Origin: Yamagishiella unicocca
Taxonomy: Eukaryota > Chlorophyta > Chlorophyceae > Chlamydomonadales > Volvocaceae
NCBI GenBank assembly: GCA_003116995.1
Contig: BDSL01000011.1
Coordinates: forward strand, 1,364,001 to 1,428,000
Direction: 5' to 3'
Length of the DNA: 64,000 bases
The first letter of the stretch is position 1, and every line of letters begins with the position of its first letter. Shown here piece by piece: positions 23,301-39,023 of this stretch. A program made the translations under genes and the position numbers. Below the pieces are notes generated by a model that worked only from the letters and a program-made list of their open reading frames with translations, ran no database searches and was not told the origin of the DNA.

Positions 23301-24504
23301 GGTCGCCGCTGCGAGCTACCGTATAAACCAATGCAGCGCCCCCATCACACATCCTTTCAAAGCCTTCACTGCTAACAGGTTCAGACCCCCCAAAAGAGTC
23401 GATCCAACTCGACTAAGGGATTCACACCATCCCCTTGCGTCAACGGTTTGGTGTCGGTGCAACGACACGGTTTGGGGGCCATCAGGAGGTATAGGGCCCC
23501 AAACGGCGGCCGCCGGATCCCGTTACGGTCCCTCCCTGGAACATGGACCCGCCCCACCAACAGCCGCGCCTCTCGATCAGCCGGTAGGGCTATCGACGAC
23601 AGCGGCCAGTAGGTGAGATTTCCTACCGGCGCCTCCAAATAAGTGACCCCGCAAACATCCTACAGCAAGTGGTAATCAAGCCGCCACCGTCGCATCCACC
23701 CCCCTCAAAAGTGCCCCCAGCTCCTCCACCTCCTACGGAGGGCGGGATGGCTGGGTGGGTTGATCGGCAGCGCACAATCTCAGCGCGTTCTGGGCCCAGC
23801 GATCATTTCGCCGCCGGGACCGATCTGTTGGTGGACGTAACGCGGGGCTGGACAGCGGGCTGAAATGCGTGTCAAAACCACACACGAGGTCGACAGGGGC
23901 CTCTGAAAAGCCGCCTGACAGTCCAGTCGAAGCCATAACCACCACACCCCTCGCACCCAGCCCACCTTGCTCACGCAGTCGCATCGTGGGACCTTTTTGT
24001 GGTGGTCGCAACACTGGCCCCGGTGCGGCGCTGTCCCGACCAGCATGACCCCCTCATGCAGCTGCGCCCACACACAGGCGGCAGCGGCGACTAGCTCCCG
24101 CTGATCAGCCGCACCTAAAACCCACAACAGCATACCACCACACAGCTCATCAACGAGTCACCCCACCAGCCGAGTCACCGGGCACAAGCTCGCCGCCGTT
24201 TCCAGTCCCAACCGCCCCGCGAGCCTCCACTCCTCCACTGCACTCCCCTCCTGCACCACCGGAGAGGCGCTAGTAATCGCTGTCCCCCATGCAGAGTCGC
24301 ACAGCATCTCAGGCTGTCTCAGGCAACAGTGCCTTGGCGCGGCTGGCTTGGGGCGCACAGATGCATGTGGGATGCTCAGACATGTTCTCTATGTATGCGA
24401 AGTGCGGGGTGTGTGGGGATGGCGACGGCTCTCTGACCGTCCCACCGCAGGGTGTCCTGCCCTGCCCCCGCCCCGCCCCCAAGTCGTCGACCACCATCTT
24501 CATC

Positions 24505-24530
24505 GCCGGCCGTAGATTCACAGATATTAA
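24505..24530 (+). repeat. Dispersed repeat family A, weak copy
   Basis: The segment GCCGGCCGTAGATTCACAG then ATATTAATTC keeps the GGCCGTrGATTC core of the family but differs at several positions. Confidence 0.4.
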
Positions 24531-25539
24531 TTCACTCCCGAGTCGGAATACAGCGCTCGAGCATCCAGCATTCCACCATCGTCACCCTGGGCCCCTGCCT
24601 TGCCCTCGGCCGGCGTCAACAGGGCCAAAGCCCTCCAGACCTACGCCACAGCATCCAGCCATGTATTCTGCACCATGCCCTTCCAATTATTTATCCAAAC
24701 TTACAAAGCTACGGCGCTAAGTCCCAGTTATCAGGCATCAGTGGTAACAACGAACGGAAGTAAAACAATCGACCGAGTTAGTAGGCGTTGCTTCAGTTAC
24801 TGGATGCCCTCGCACGGGCAGTGCCGAGCTTGTCCCCCCGCGAGTACCTTGGCGAGCTGCGATGCCTCCACGCTACGTGCTCCGTGCTAAATCAAGAACA
24901 TCGACAAACAAAGCGACCATCCAGCTAGCCGCTACACGGACCGGGCTGAGGCCCCTCCTCGCCGCACGCCCCGTCCTCCCAGTGGCTCACCTCTCAGGCA
25001 TCGTCCGGCGGAGGGGCAGGCGAAGTGATGACGGAAGCCACCGCGGAGTCAGCGCGGGCCCCAACCCAAATCGCTGCCGCAACTGCGTCCAAACGCGCCC
25101 TCGGTCCCGCCGGAAGCAAGGCGACTGTGGCGACTGGCGTGCAGGCAGTCGAGGCCTTATGCGGCGAACCCGCGCGAAACCCGCGTGGTGTTATTCCGAC
25201 ACGCTTCTTGACACCAGCGCAAGCACAGCGCCTCCCTCCAGAGTACTAAACAACATCAAAGTTCATCCTGTCCTTCATCGCAGCGATAAATGTAGAAAGG
25301 CCGCGAAGGAAGCAACTTGGCCTTAACGGACCTAGCCCCCGCGCAGGACCGCGCAGCCTCGGCCCCATGGGCCTTACGTCATTTCGTACCTCCTCAATAC
25401 TCGGCGCGATGGCGCCTCGCCCACCTCCCGTGCGGCAAGCGTACATCAATAAATGAACGCAGATTAACTCTGATCTCGAAACAAGCGACGAGGCCATGCG
25501 ACCGGATCATGCACGTGTGTGCCGTATAACCTATTTTAG

Positions 25540-25544
25540 TTACA
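25540..25544 (-). promoter_or_regulatory. Candidate polyadenylation signal TGTAA
   Basis: TGTAA on the minus strand lies about 250 bp past the stop codon (25793) of the 882-aa gene. TGTAA is the usual nuclear polyadenylation signal of chlorophycean algae. The pentamer is short enough to occur by chance. Confidence 0.4.
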
Positions 25545-25792
25545 TCGCAAATGTACCACTTCATCGAGAAGGACCAACGCTGACGTCGCTCCTTCGGTCG
25601 ATTATGTTCATCGGATTCCAGCTTTGCGCCTTGGCACTGCAGCGCAACCCCGTGGTTTCGTGGCCTCATGGCTCCGTAACGGTGGCGATCACGGTGGGGA
25701 CAGCCTTGGCCTCAGGCAGCACCGGACCAGCCAGCTGTCCTCCCAGCTACCACCGCAAGATCTGCAGCAGGGCGGGGCTCCTGCCGCGCCCA

Positions 25793-28700
25793 TCAGTAAT
25801 CGTCATCGTCCTCTTCCTCCAGTATGACTCCGTCCCCACCCAGGGACGCCAGCAGCTTCGAGAGCTTCCTCGACGCCTCCTCAAGCACGAGCGCGGGCGA
25901 AGTCGGGTTGGGGTCGCCCGCCTGGGGCCCGGCTGTCGCGATGCAGGCCTCTGCGGCACGGCCCTGGCTGGGGGCGCCGGTATCGATGAGCCGGAGCCGG
26001 TCCAGCCCGCTGAGCTGCGCGGCGGATGGCCGAACACCGGTGCCGCGCCCCGGGCCTCCCTCCGCTAGGCTGCTGTCAGACAGCTTGCTCGACCACAGCT
26101 TGGCCAGCGGCTCCGATTGGACGCTGCCGTCCCCGCCCGCGCCCGCGCCCAGCGTGGCGCGGCGCGGTACGGAGACGTCGCTCGCGCGCGCGCCTCTGAC
26201 GCTGCCGTCCACATCTCGGATGCGCTGCAGCACGGCGGCGGCGGCACCCGCCGACGCGGCGGCGGCGGCGGCGACGCTGCCATCTGGCTCGTCGTACACG
26301 GTGCGCTGCACGGAAACGCTCTGCGATGCCTGGCGCGCGGTCGGTATCGTGGCGGCGCCGTCGGCCGGTTGGCCTCTGTGGATGATCGTGCTTCCGGGCA
26401 GGGAGGCGTGGGGTTCACTCCACTGGCCGCTTGAATCCCGTTCGCGTGTGGAGGCGCCGGAGGCGGCCAGGTGCCGTACGGATACGGCAAGCTGGGCCGC
26501 CGCGGGACCCTGTGTGCGGCTGTTGGCCGGTGGGACGACGGCCGCCGGATCGCCGCCTGGAGCAGGAGGGGGAAGCGGGTGTATGGGGTTTTAGGGTTTG
26601 TGCTGCGAGAGTTGTGGCGAACACGTGTCGAGCGACCACAGCGCGGAGGCGGTGGTAGTGCAGGTGCACGAAAGGACAGAGAGGGATGGACCGGCTGCGG
26701 GAACTCACCCTGGCTGCCGCGGCTGGAGGTGTCGCCTCGGGTGAGTCCGCGAAAGCGAGAGAAACTGGCGATCCTACACAGTACGGCACACGACATGACG
26801 TGGCACAGAGCTCAGAAGGGACGCGCGCGGTCTTGGGCGCCCTGCATGATGACAGCCCCCACTGCTCGCGGCGCAATGTACGACCGTGTCACGCAGCGGC
26901 GCAATCGTGTACGGCAGGTGGGTGAGAGGAGCGGGATGCTTCGCGCATCTCGCCCGCCGTCTCCGGCCGCGCAGCCTCCGACGTCCCTGGAGGGAACCTC
27001 CCTGGACACCAAAAGTAACCCTCACCCCTCCAAACCCCGCCCCGCCTTACTTGCGCGGCATGCTTGCGTCGCCGGCGCCGACGCCGCCGCCGGTGCTGCC
27101 GTCGGCGGCGAAATCCAGATCCACAACCTCATCACTGGAACCTGTCACGGACGTGCCGGTGCCGTCGGACTCCCCCTCCCCCCCCTCCCCAGTGCCCAGG
27201 ATCTCCCTGAGCTTGTGGGCATACCACATGGGGGACTTGCCGGCTGGCATGCCCCGGATGATCTCCTCCCGCTCCGCGGGCGTCAGCTGGATGCTGCGCC
27301 GGCCGCCACAGGCGCTGCGGCCGTTGCGGCTGGCTGCTAGCGACGGTGCAAAGGTGGAGTCGATGGTGGTGATCGGGGCGGTGGCGGGGCTGGACAACAT
27401 CCCAACACCAGCGGGTGAGCGCGGCCGGTTGCCACCGCTGCCGCCGCCGCTGCCGTACGCGGCGCTGATGGCGGCCATGTCCGGCATGTTGGGGGCTGAC
27501 GCTGTCGGAGGCGTCCGCGTCCGCGGCAGCGGAGCCACGGGCAGCAGGTGCGACGTCGGCGTCCTCGGCCGCTCAGCCACCAGAGCGGCGGTGACGCCAC
27601 CGCTGATGAACTCGAGGCCCCCCGAGCCGGGCTCACGCGCCAGCGCAGCAGAGGGGCCAGATACCGCCCTCCCGGTGGGTGAGGCAACGCGGCCTGACGT
27701 CATCGACTGCGGGCCCTCACCGCCCAGGGCGCTCCGGACGCTGAAGATCCGTGTCCTGCTGCCCGTCTCCGGACCGCCGCCCAACCAGCCTGCGGTGCTG
27801 CTGTTGGCGAGACGCGACGTCGGCGTCGCCACGACCACGGAGCCGCCGCCGGGGCCGGTGGAGACGCCGCCGCTGACGCTGCCGCCGAAGCGTACGGTGG
27901 AGCCGCTGCCGCCGCCGGTCATGGCCGTGACGGCGGAGGTGGCGGCGTCCGCCCAGGAGTTGCCGCTGTTCCGGCCACTGCCGGCGGTCATGTAGTCAAG
28001 CGTGACGTCGGCGGCGCTGAGCGTGCTGTTGTTGTACGACAACCCCGCTGCGGCAGCATCGTCGGGCATGCTTGCAGGCGTGGAGTTGCTGGCACCGATG
28101 TTGCCGCCGCTGGTGGAGCGCACCGAAGTGTCGGCGCGGAAGATGGAGGGGTGCGTCAGCGAGGTGTTGCAGGCGGTGGCGAGCGCGGCTGCGACCCGCA
28201 GCAGCGCCTCCTCGTCACCGCCCGCTGCCGCGTCCAGTGGTGTGTCGGCCTTCTTCAGGATGCCTCGCTGTCGGTGTGATCGCGCGGGGATGCAAGGGGT
28301 TTAGGTTAGGGTGGTCAGGGCAGGGGTTAGGTGGCGGCCTGGGGGCAGGATGCCTGGCCCCTGTGCATGCGCCGTTCCCCAATGTGGAGTTGTCCCTAAT
28401 GTGGAGTTGTCCCCAATGTGGAGTTGTTCCTCGAAGAGAGGGTGAACCCCATATCCTGACTTGCCTCCCATTACCTCCCGCCCATCTACATTGCCCACCG
28501 GACCGTCTTCCCCACCCACCCAACCCAAAATGTCTGTTCTAAACGGTTTTCCTCGCGTGCACGGGTCTTCCTCGCAACCCATCCAATCCGCTGGACGGAG
28601 CCGGGCTTCACCGCGTCCCACCTCACCATGTCCCAATCCGCCAACCCGGTCCTCCGTTTTGCGCTCAACACGCTGCCGCACACTAGTGTGTTTCTCTTCC

Positions 28701-30457
28701 TTTAACACGCCGCCGACGGGCCACCTCCACAGGTTTCTCGGCAGTCAGTCCAAGTGCGCCAGCATGCGCCCATACCAGGTGTCCGAAAGACATGCGCCAG
28801 CTACACTTCGCACATCGAGTAACCGGGCCATTTTGCAACCCCACCCGTCCAGTGCCGACAGAGTTTCCCACCCGCCCGCCCAGTGCCGACCTACGGGTTT
28901 CCTCTCAAACCCTGCCCACCCGCCCAGTGCCGACCTACGGGTTTCTATGCCACTTGCTGGACCGCCTCTCCCTGCAGGACCACCTCCCTCCCCCCGCTGG
29001 ACCGCCTCTCTCCCCTGGACCGGTTTCCTACTCGGCTTCCTAGTCCACGGGCTTTTCCCAAGCCCCCCCTGGACCGCCTCCCCCACCCCCCCTGGACCGC
29101 CTCCCCCCCTGCCGACCCACCTTTGGCTGGGCCTGCAGGTGTGCCCGGATGGCCTCCTTACTCTGCCGTACCCGCACCATGCCGCCCAAGGACGGCTCCA
29201 CGACACACTCGTCCCCATCGTCGTCGCTGCTGGCGCCACCCACCCCTACTGCCGCCCCCGGCCCCAGCTTTCGCCGGCTGCTGGCGTCGGAAGGCGACTG
29301 TCCATTTATGGATCCGGAGGCCCCCCTGGAGAGCAGGCTCATCAAGAGGCCCTTGCCCGCCTGCGTGGTTTTTCCGGGAATGCAGGCGGACATGCAGCGA
29401 GACGTTGGCAAATACAATGCTGGTAATTAGTTGTGGAGCTACTTAAGACGGCGGAAAGGCGGGTATGGGGACATCACGGAGGGGCAGGAAAGCGAGGACG
29501 CATGCGGCTCGCCCTGGGCTGGGAAGAGCAGGTGGGTAGGGAGGGGGGGCAGCAACGGCCTCACTACCCAGGTGCTGCAGCTCCCGTCTTGCATGTGGCT
29601 ACACTGGGGGAGTACCCACATCCCCCGACCGCCCCTGTGTGGTAATGCGGGTTTCCTCGTTATCCCCCGACCGCTCCGGAACCACCACCGGCGCACCACG
29701 CGATCCATGTCCGAGTCCCGGTACTCCGCCTTGCTGCTGCCGGTGCCCCAGCCCAGCAGCCCTGTCGAGCGGCCTGTGCTGCGGTCGTTGCTGCTTTGCG
29801 TTGCCGCAGGAGACACCACTGGTGCACTGCCCGAGCTGAGGCCGACGGCGCTGATGGAGAGTCGCGGCTGCGCAGTGGCTTCGGAGCTGTTGTACGGCGG
29901 CAGCAGGGAGCGGTCCTGCTGCGGATGCGTTGAAAGGGGGAGTGGCAGGAGAGCGTCTTTGGTGTCCGTACACAAACGCGAGAGTGGAAGTCAACCGCGA
30001 AGGACGTACAGGTGAAAAAGGACCGTGCGTCAGACAAGCGGGAGGGAAGGAAAGGGAAGAGAAGGGAGGAGGGATAGAGTGCTGCGCGTTTCGAGGGGTT
30101 TGTTTGACAGTTTGCGTTTTGTTACAGACGTAAGGCCCGAAGGCCCTGACCGTATACCCCACGAACCGAAGTCAAGAGGTGCCAGGGGTGTAGGGCCTGA
30201 ACGCAATCAGGAGTGTACGGCGACTGTTGGGAACCAAGTCGCAAGCTGAGAGGGACAAAGCAACTGCAGGCATGCTAGGCGGCAGGCTGCAGCAGTGAGG
30301 GCCGCACCTGGGCACTGGGGGAGGTCCAGCGTTTTAGGTCAGGTTCGGCCGGAGCGGGGGCCACCCGGCATCGCCCCTGGCTGGGAGAGGAATGCGCCAC
30401 TGTTGCAACGACGTGGTCGTCTTCATCGTTCGCGGGTCGGAAACAACACAGTACCAT
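25793..30457 (-). CDS. 882-aa low-complexity protein with MVLCCF N-terminus
   Basis: Six exons join in phase to an exact multiple of three: 30457-30308, 29918-29697, 29360-29121, 28267-27051, 26764-26709 and 26556-25793, giving 882 aa. It starts MVLCCFRPANDEDDHVV, a dicysteine N-terminus of the kind often S-acylated for membrane attachment (inference). Ser/Gly/Thr-rich linkers follow. Two short, better-ordered blocks stand out: one around KEAIRAHLQAQPK joined to RGILKKADTPLDAAAGG and then a helical EEALLRVAAALATACN, the other RRSIQLTPAEREEIIRGMP then AGKSPMWYAHKLREILG. The C-terminus is acidic (GGDGVILEEEDDDDY). A 56-bp exon (26764-26709) is accepted because only it reconciles the phase 2 exit of the large exon with the phase 1 entry of the last. 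Function is unknown. A candidate TGTAA signal lies at 25540. Confidence 0.75.
28383..28433. repeat. 17-bp minisatellite AATGTGGAGTTGTCCCC
   Basis: Three tandem copies of AATGTGGAGTTGTCCC[CT] lie in the intron 29120-28268 of the 882-aa gene. Confidence 0.92.
28531..28580 (-). repeat. Dispersed repeat family B, inverted copy
   Basis: On the minus strand this reads GGTTGCGAGGAAGACCCGTG, then CACGCGAGGAAAACCGTTTA and GAACAGACA, closely matching 10246-10298. It lies in an intron of the 882-aa gene. Confidence 0.7.
28797..28840 (+). repeat. Dispersed repeat family C, first copy
   Basis: The segment GCCAGCTACACTTCGCACAT then CGAGTAACCGGGCCATTTTG closely matches 58643-58690 in an intron of TAF11, 30 kb away. 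Neighbouring sequence between 28855 and 28950 holds three copies of a CGACCTACGGGTTTC-type unit. Confidence 0.75.
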
Positions 30458-33400
30458 TGCTCCGCTCTTGTCCGGACGATGTCGCCCTATGTATCGAAAA
30501 CGCCGAAGTGTGTTGCTGAAGTTGTATCCAATGTCTTTCCTGGTTGCAATTGGGGACGTATAATTTAATCTGGCTGCTGCTGTGGCTAATCGCGATAGAG
30601 GCCTGTTTGACTCAGGTACGTTGCGTCAGCCGAATCGGTGCTGATTGCAACTCCACGAATCATGCAGTCCGTGGGATCCCCTTCCTCAGGGCTGTCCGTT
30701 ATGCCCGCGCCGCGTGAAGGGCGTGGCGAAAGTACAGGATCGCGGCGATGCCTGACGCACTGCAAAGCAAGAACAATAGTAAGCAATACAATTTTAAAAA
30801 GTAATAACTTCACGCTTTGCCGTGTGTGTCTCTCAGTACCCTTGGAGGCAGTAGCGGTTGGCGCCGCCCTCGTAACTGAGCGACTAAAAGACACCCGATG
30901 CTATGGTGATAAAGACATCAAGGTATTCCTGCTTGTGGGGCTGCCCGCACCCCAAAAACTGCGTGCTAGTATCGAGGATGGGACCACAATGCCGAACGAC
31001 GCCTCGAGCTCGCACGACTTAAATTTGCTCACAATCCAACAGATAAACATGCCCCATTTACATGATAGCACGCAAAGGGCTTCGACAGCATAGCTTACCG
31101 TCATTCAAGATTGCTCATATCCCTTAAGTGGCAGCGTCGCGTGCCAGAAGCTGTGTTGTCAATCTGAGAGCATTAGGTCGCCCTCCAGGATTCCGTGTCT
31201 TCTGAGAGCAATTGCTTGAAGGTATTACGAATGACGAGAATGGTCGCAGGCTGTCAACCTGAAGCAATAATTGTGCGCATGCAGGGGACATCAACTAAGC
31301 GCCAAAATATGGTATGCTGAGTTGAGCCTTTGCGGGAAGCAACATGACACGAAAATGAGCATGAGCACGAAAGTACATGTCCCAACCGTACGTGCGCGAG
31401 GCAGGAGCCTGCACGGCACCCTGTTCCGGGCAATCATAGATGTGTAAGATTACGAGCTATATCCTTTCACCATCGTCACTAGGTTCTGCATGGCTCGTGG
31501 ATTATGATGCGGTTGGGTTTCACACACGCCACGCGCTCTTCCATAAGCATCCTACCTAGTTATAGCATACTCTCACATGTTTGAAATTGTTTGCTATGCG
31601 GCGATTGCTCGATGCCGCGAAAAGATACGGTTAGCACCGTAGGATGCCAGTTCGCGCCGGATACCGACAAATTACTGTAATTATAAATCTGCGGATATCC
31701 TTCGTGGGGCCTCGGCGCCTTGCGCCTCCCAATTTCCTCCAGACCACTGGACACAAAGCGGATACAAGCTACTTTACGTATTTTTTACCGTCACTTACAG
31801 CGGCGGTGGTACGATTGTTACATGGGCCCCTCTTCTTGCCCCGTGGTCGCACTATTGTTGATCTTTTTAATGTTACAGTGTCCTTAAGCCCGGGAGAGCC
31901 CAGGACAAGAAGAAAGGCCCATGCCGGCATGCGGGGCCTCACAATACGACAGCCGGGGCTAATATTGTTAACATGGCCATAATACAATGTAAGACGATTG
32001 TGTCGGATCAAGCTCTACCCGTATTGCTACCCGACGCAACCCGACATTACGGTCCGCCAAACGTACGTTGGGATTCGGTCGTTCGAGAAAAAAGGCAGGG
32101 CCGACACTCGACACACTCGATACAATAAATTATCAAGTGGTCAGGGAAAAGCCGCTTACCAAACAGCTATTGGTAACAGCTATTGGCTGTGACGTCTCAT
32201 CATCAGCTATTGGGCCTTTCTTCTTGCCCTGGATTCGCCCGGGCTTTAGGACTCTGAAACCTCTTCTTAACAACGATGTATCGCTCATCAGGATGCGAGG
32301 GTTGCAGGGCTCATCAGGGCATGCTTGTAGGCAAAGAGTGCAGCCTGGCCAGTACATGTCTGCGAGGTTGACAAAAAGAGAGTAGTCTGGCCGGTATATT
32401 GCCCGTGGTGCACACAGTTGCCGAGTATGAAAGCAGAAGGAGTCTCAGAGCTGAGGATTAGGAGAGGCTACAGTGTCCGCAAGCCCGGGCGAACCCAGGA
32501 CAAGAAGAAAGGCCCATGCATGCCGGGCCGCAACATATGACAGCCGGGGCTGAACCCAGCAGACGCCCCAAGGGGCACAGGAAAGCCTCGAAAGGCACAA
32601 CGAGCTTTGTGCGCCGGAAGAACGGCCAGCAGGCATGCGTAAATAAAGGTTGTCAACACCACAGGCCCCACAGGCGCTTGGCACCTCGCCTCAATTTACT
32701 TCCTCCCGACTGAAGCGATTCACGAGAATCACCGCCACCACCAATACCTGACTGCACCAGAGGCCTCATCACAGTGCATGTGCGCGGTCCAGGTACCGCT
32801 GTGCAATCGCGTCTTCTGTCTGCTGCCGGGCCGCGCGCTGAGGCATCCGCACGGCTGCCCGTCACAGCAAAGCCAAACCTGCCACGATTTACAGACACTG
32901 CCGGTGGACACAGGCACCTCGTTGAGCGAGGCTCGGCCGTGCAAACAAAGCAAGCGCAGGCGCCGGACGCCAGCGGCCGCAAGGTATGGGGTGTGGCTGG
33001 CGCAGCACTCCCCCGCGACCTCCGCTACGCCGCAAGCCTTTCCCTCCACACCCGCAGGACGGCTCCAGAACAACCAGCGTCGGCGCTTAGACGCCACACG
33101 CACACGCCCTCCTCCTGCGCGCCAGGCACACGCGTGCCGCAACGGTTTCACCGATGCCACTCTCTGCCGGCCCCAGTGGTGGCCTTGACAGGGCAGCCAC
33201 GCCGGTCAACTCCACATCTCCTAGCCCTTTTCTCGGTTCGCCCTTTTCTCGGTTCACCCACCCGACCGCACCTCACCCCTTCCGTGCTGCGCACATAACG
33301 ACGAGCACCCACCGCCTACAGCGAACTGCAATTCATCTGACAACTGCAGCATGGGCTGCAGCTGTGGGCAAGTGACTACCGCGCCCAGACGGCCTCCAGG

Positions 33401-33615
33401 GAGGGCATTTTGCCGATACACTGCTGCCGTTATCGGCATGTCGCGCGCACGAAGCCCCCGGAACCCGCCTCTGCTCCCAAACCAGTCAGCCATGCATCCA
33501 GCCAGCCGCAGACACAATGCCACAACTGAAGAATCGTCGGCTGCTATGGCCTGGAAGACGCTGCCCGCCCACGGCCCTCCCTTGACGGCTTTCCTGTCCT
33601 TGTCTTGGCTTCCCT
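30458..33615. other. Lower-GC spacer between the 882-aa gene and RPN11
   Basis: This 3.1-kb interval upstream of the 882-aa gene and downstream of RPN11 has no convincing exon. Its GC content drops between about 30.5 and 32.4 kb. It holds the fold-back repeat cluster at 31876-32556 (listed separately). Short frames at 32.7-33.5 kb occur on both strands without motifs. Confidence 0.55.
31876..32556. mobile_element. Probable non-autonomous transposon remnant (fold-back repeats)
   Basis: Two direct copies of an 80-bp segment lie at 31876-31960 and 32469-32556. Each contains AAGCCCGGG, CCCAGGACAAGAAGAAAGGC and, at the far end, ATACGACAGCCGGGGCT or ATATGACAGCCGGGGCT. A third, inverted copy of the central part (GGGCCTTTCTTCTTGCCCTG then GATTCGCCCGGGC) lies at 32211-32246 between them, and a weaker inverted one (GGGCCCCTCTTCTTGCCCCG) at 31822-31842. 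The inverted pairs could fold into hairpins, as in MITEs or foldback elements. No transposase frame is seen. Element boundaries and target-site duplications could not be fixed. Confidence 0.55.
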
Positions 33616-37785
<4,170 letters not shown>

Positions 37786-38787
37786 TGTGGTATGAGAGCT
37801 CCAACAAGTGCAGCTTCAATTCCCGACTCAGACAGACGCGCCTCCCGGTTCCTTCAAATCTATAAGGGAGCGTGGTTGATTTCCGATATATCGGTACCTA
37901 ACAAAACGGCTTAAGAGCACGGACGCTTTGGCTACGCAAACTTTGTTAGGCGAGCCCTTGCTTGTTCAAATGCCAACTTAGTTGCGTGGGGAAGAAATAT
38001 TGCTCTGTGCAAAAATATGTTTTAAAGTAGTGACTGCGAAAGCTGGTCTGGACCAAATGAGCTCTACCTGCAACATTCCGCTTCACGTAAGCGCGAACGG
38101 CCCATCGACATCAACGAAGCCTGCATTAATGCCGTGCGCGCCGAAGATTAGGCAGTAATAATCTAAAGACATGTAGGCGGCTTTTGCCCCATGCCTTGTG
38201 CTCGCCCCAAGCCCACCGAACACCGCCCTTTCCCTCGGTCCATACGGGGAATACACACCGCGCGCACGGCGGCCTTCTGAACGTCGATCGCACGCACACA
38301 CGCTCTCACACCCAACCCCCGAGAGCACATGCATGACTTGCCATGAGCGCCTCGCACGTGGGAGTGGATTCCCCGTGGCACTGCGTTGGCGAGCGCCCGA
38401 CTACGATGAAGGCCGCTTGCTGGCTGTCATGTCCGCACCACAACGTGCCTTCAGGCCAGAAGCCGCCCATGATCTCGGTGCCGCTCAACACACCTTGGAA
38501 CGCGCATCGAGAATACGAAGCTGTTGGCCGGCAGCCATGAGCAAACTACCGTACCATGAGCCAGCAACGAAGGTCCCGTCTCCCCAAGTCACCAACCTCA
38601 ATCCCCAGCTCCCCACCCCTCGCACGCGCCGCCGCCTCCGACCCCGCCGACATCAGCGAGCGCTCCGACAGCTCGTGCGAATGATAGATAAACCCGAGCC
38701 ACACACGCGGTCTCACCCGCCCTGCCCACTCGGTCTCACCCGCCCCGCCCAACTCCCTGACAACCCCGTGCCCTTGACTCCAGCACC

Positions 38788-38792
38788 TTACA
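38788..38792 (-). promoter_or_regulatory. Candidate polyadenylation signal TGTAA
   Basis: TGTAA on the minus strand lies about 230 bp past the TGA (39024) of the 2274-aa gene, the position expected for an algal polyadenylation signal. Chance occurrence is possible. Confidence 0.45.
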
Positions 38793-38805
38793 CCCCGCCG
38801 CCTGC

Positions 38806-38905
38806 GCGCCATGCCAAAAAGAAGCCCAGGTCCGCCTGCGCGCTATGCCAAAAAGAAGCCCAGGTCCGCCTGCGCGCTATGCCAAAACGAAGCCCAGGTC
38901 CGCTG
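38806..38905. repeat. 34-bp minisatellite downstream of the NDPK-like gene
   Basis: Three tandem copies of a roughly 34-bp unit (CGCGCTATGCCAAAAAGAAG followed by CCCAGGTCCGCCTG) occur just past the stop of the 2274-aa gene. Confidence 0.9.
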
Positions 38906-39023
38906 TACGCTCTAGCACCAATACGGCATAACGTACGATCCGCAAGACTTCACCGCCCTCCCGCCTTTGGCCTCGAGACCTCGTCCCCACGCACCCCCGC
39001 ATCGCATGCGGGTACATCGGTCA

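Larger units (their letters stand above)
20303..25792. other. Lower-GC spacer with candidate 5' exons of the upstream-lying gene
   Basis: This 5.5-kb interval is much poorer in GC than the genes around it, especially 20.3-22.4 kb. Three minus-strand pieces might belong to the gene ending at 16420. One is an ATG at 22371 opening MEETTAQIPPRVLAAAVIAS then GLLIGACVVCHWCG, a plausible signal anchor. The second is a stretch coding VPADAPDDYAFWSEAHHK at about 22232-22140. The third is a 45-bp segment 21302-21258 (FHVKMLLKGEYLPKA) flanked by CATCAG and GTGAGTG. Phases between them could not be closed. The rest (22.4-25.8 kb) has only short, uninformative frames on both strands and a weak family A repeat at 24505-24530. 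Confidence 0.3.
37786..39023. other. Spacer upstream of RPN11 with a possible small minus-strand gene
   Basis: A stretch around 38536-38492 on the minus strand reads MAAGQQLRILDARSK followed by a GTGTGTTG donor, and would make a plausible gene start. Downstream pieces are QAAFIVVGRSPTQCHGESTP (38450-38390) and a last segment FGAHGINAGFVDVDGPFALT with TGA at 38083. Phases could not be closed and no family is recognised. The stretch 37.85-38.05 kb is lower in GC and is the likely RPN11 promoter region; no specific element is called. Confidence 0.3.
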
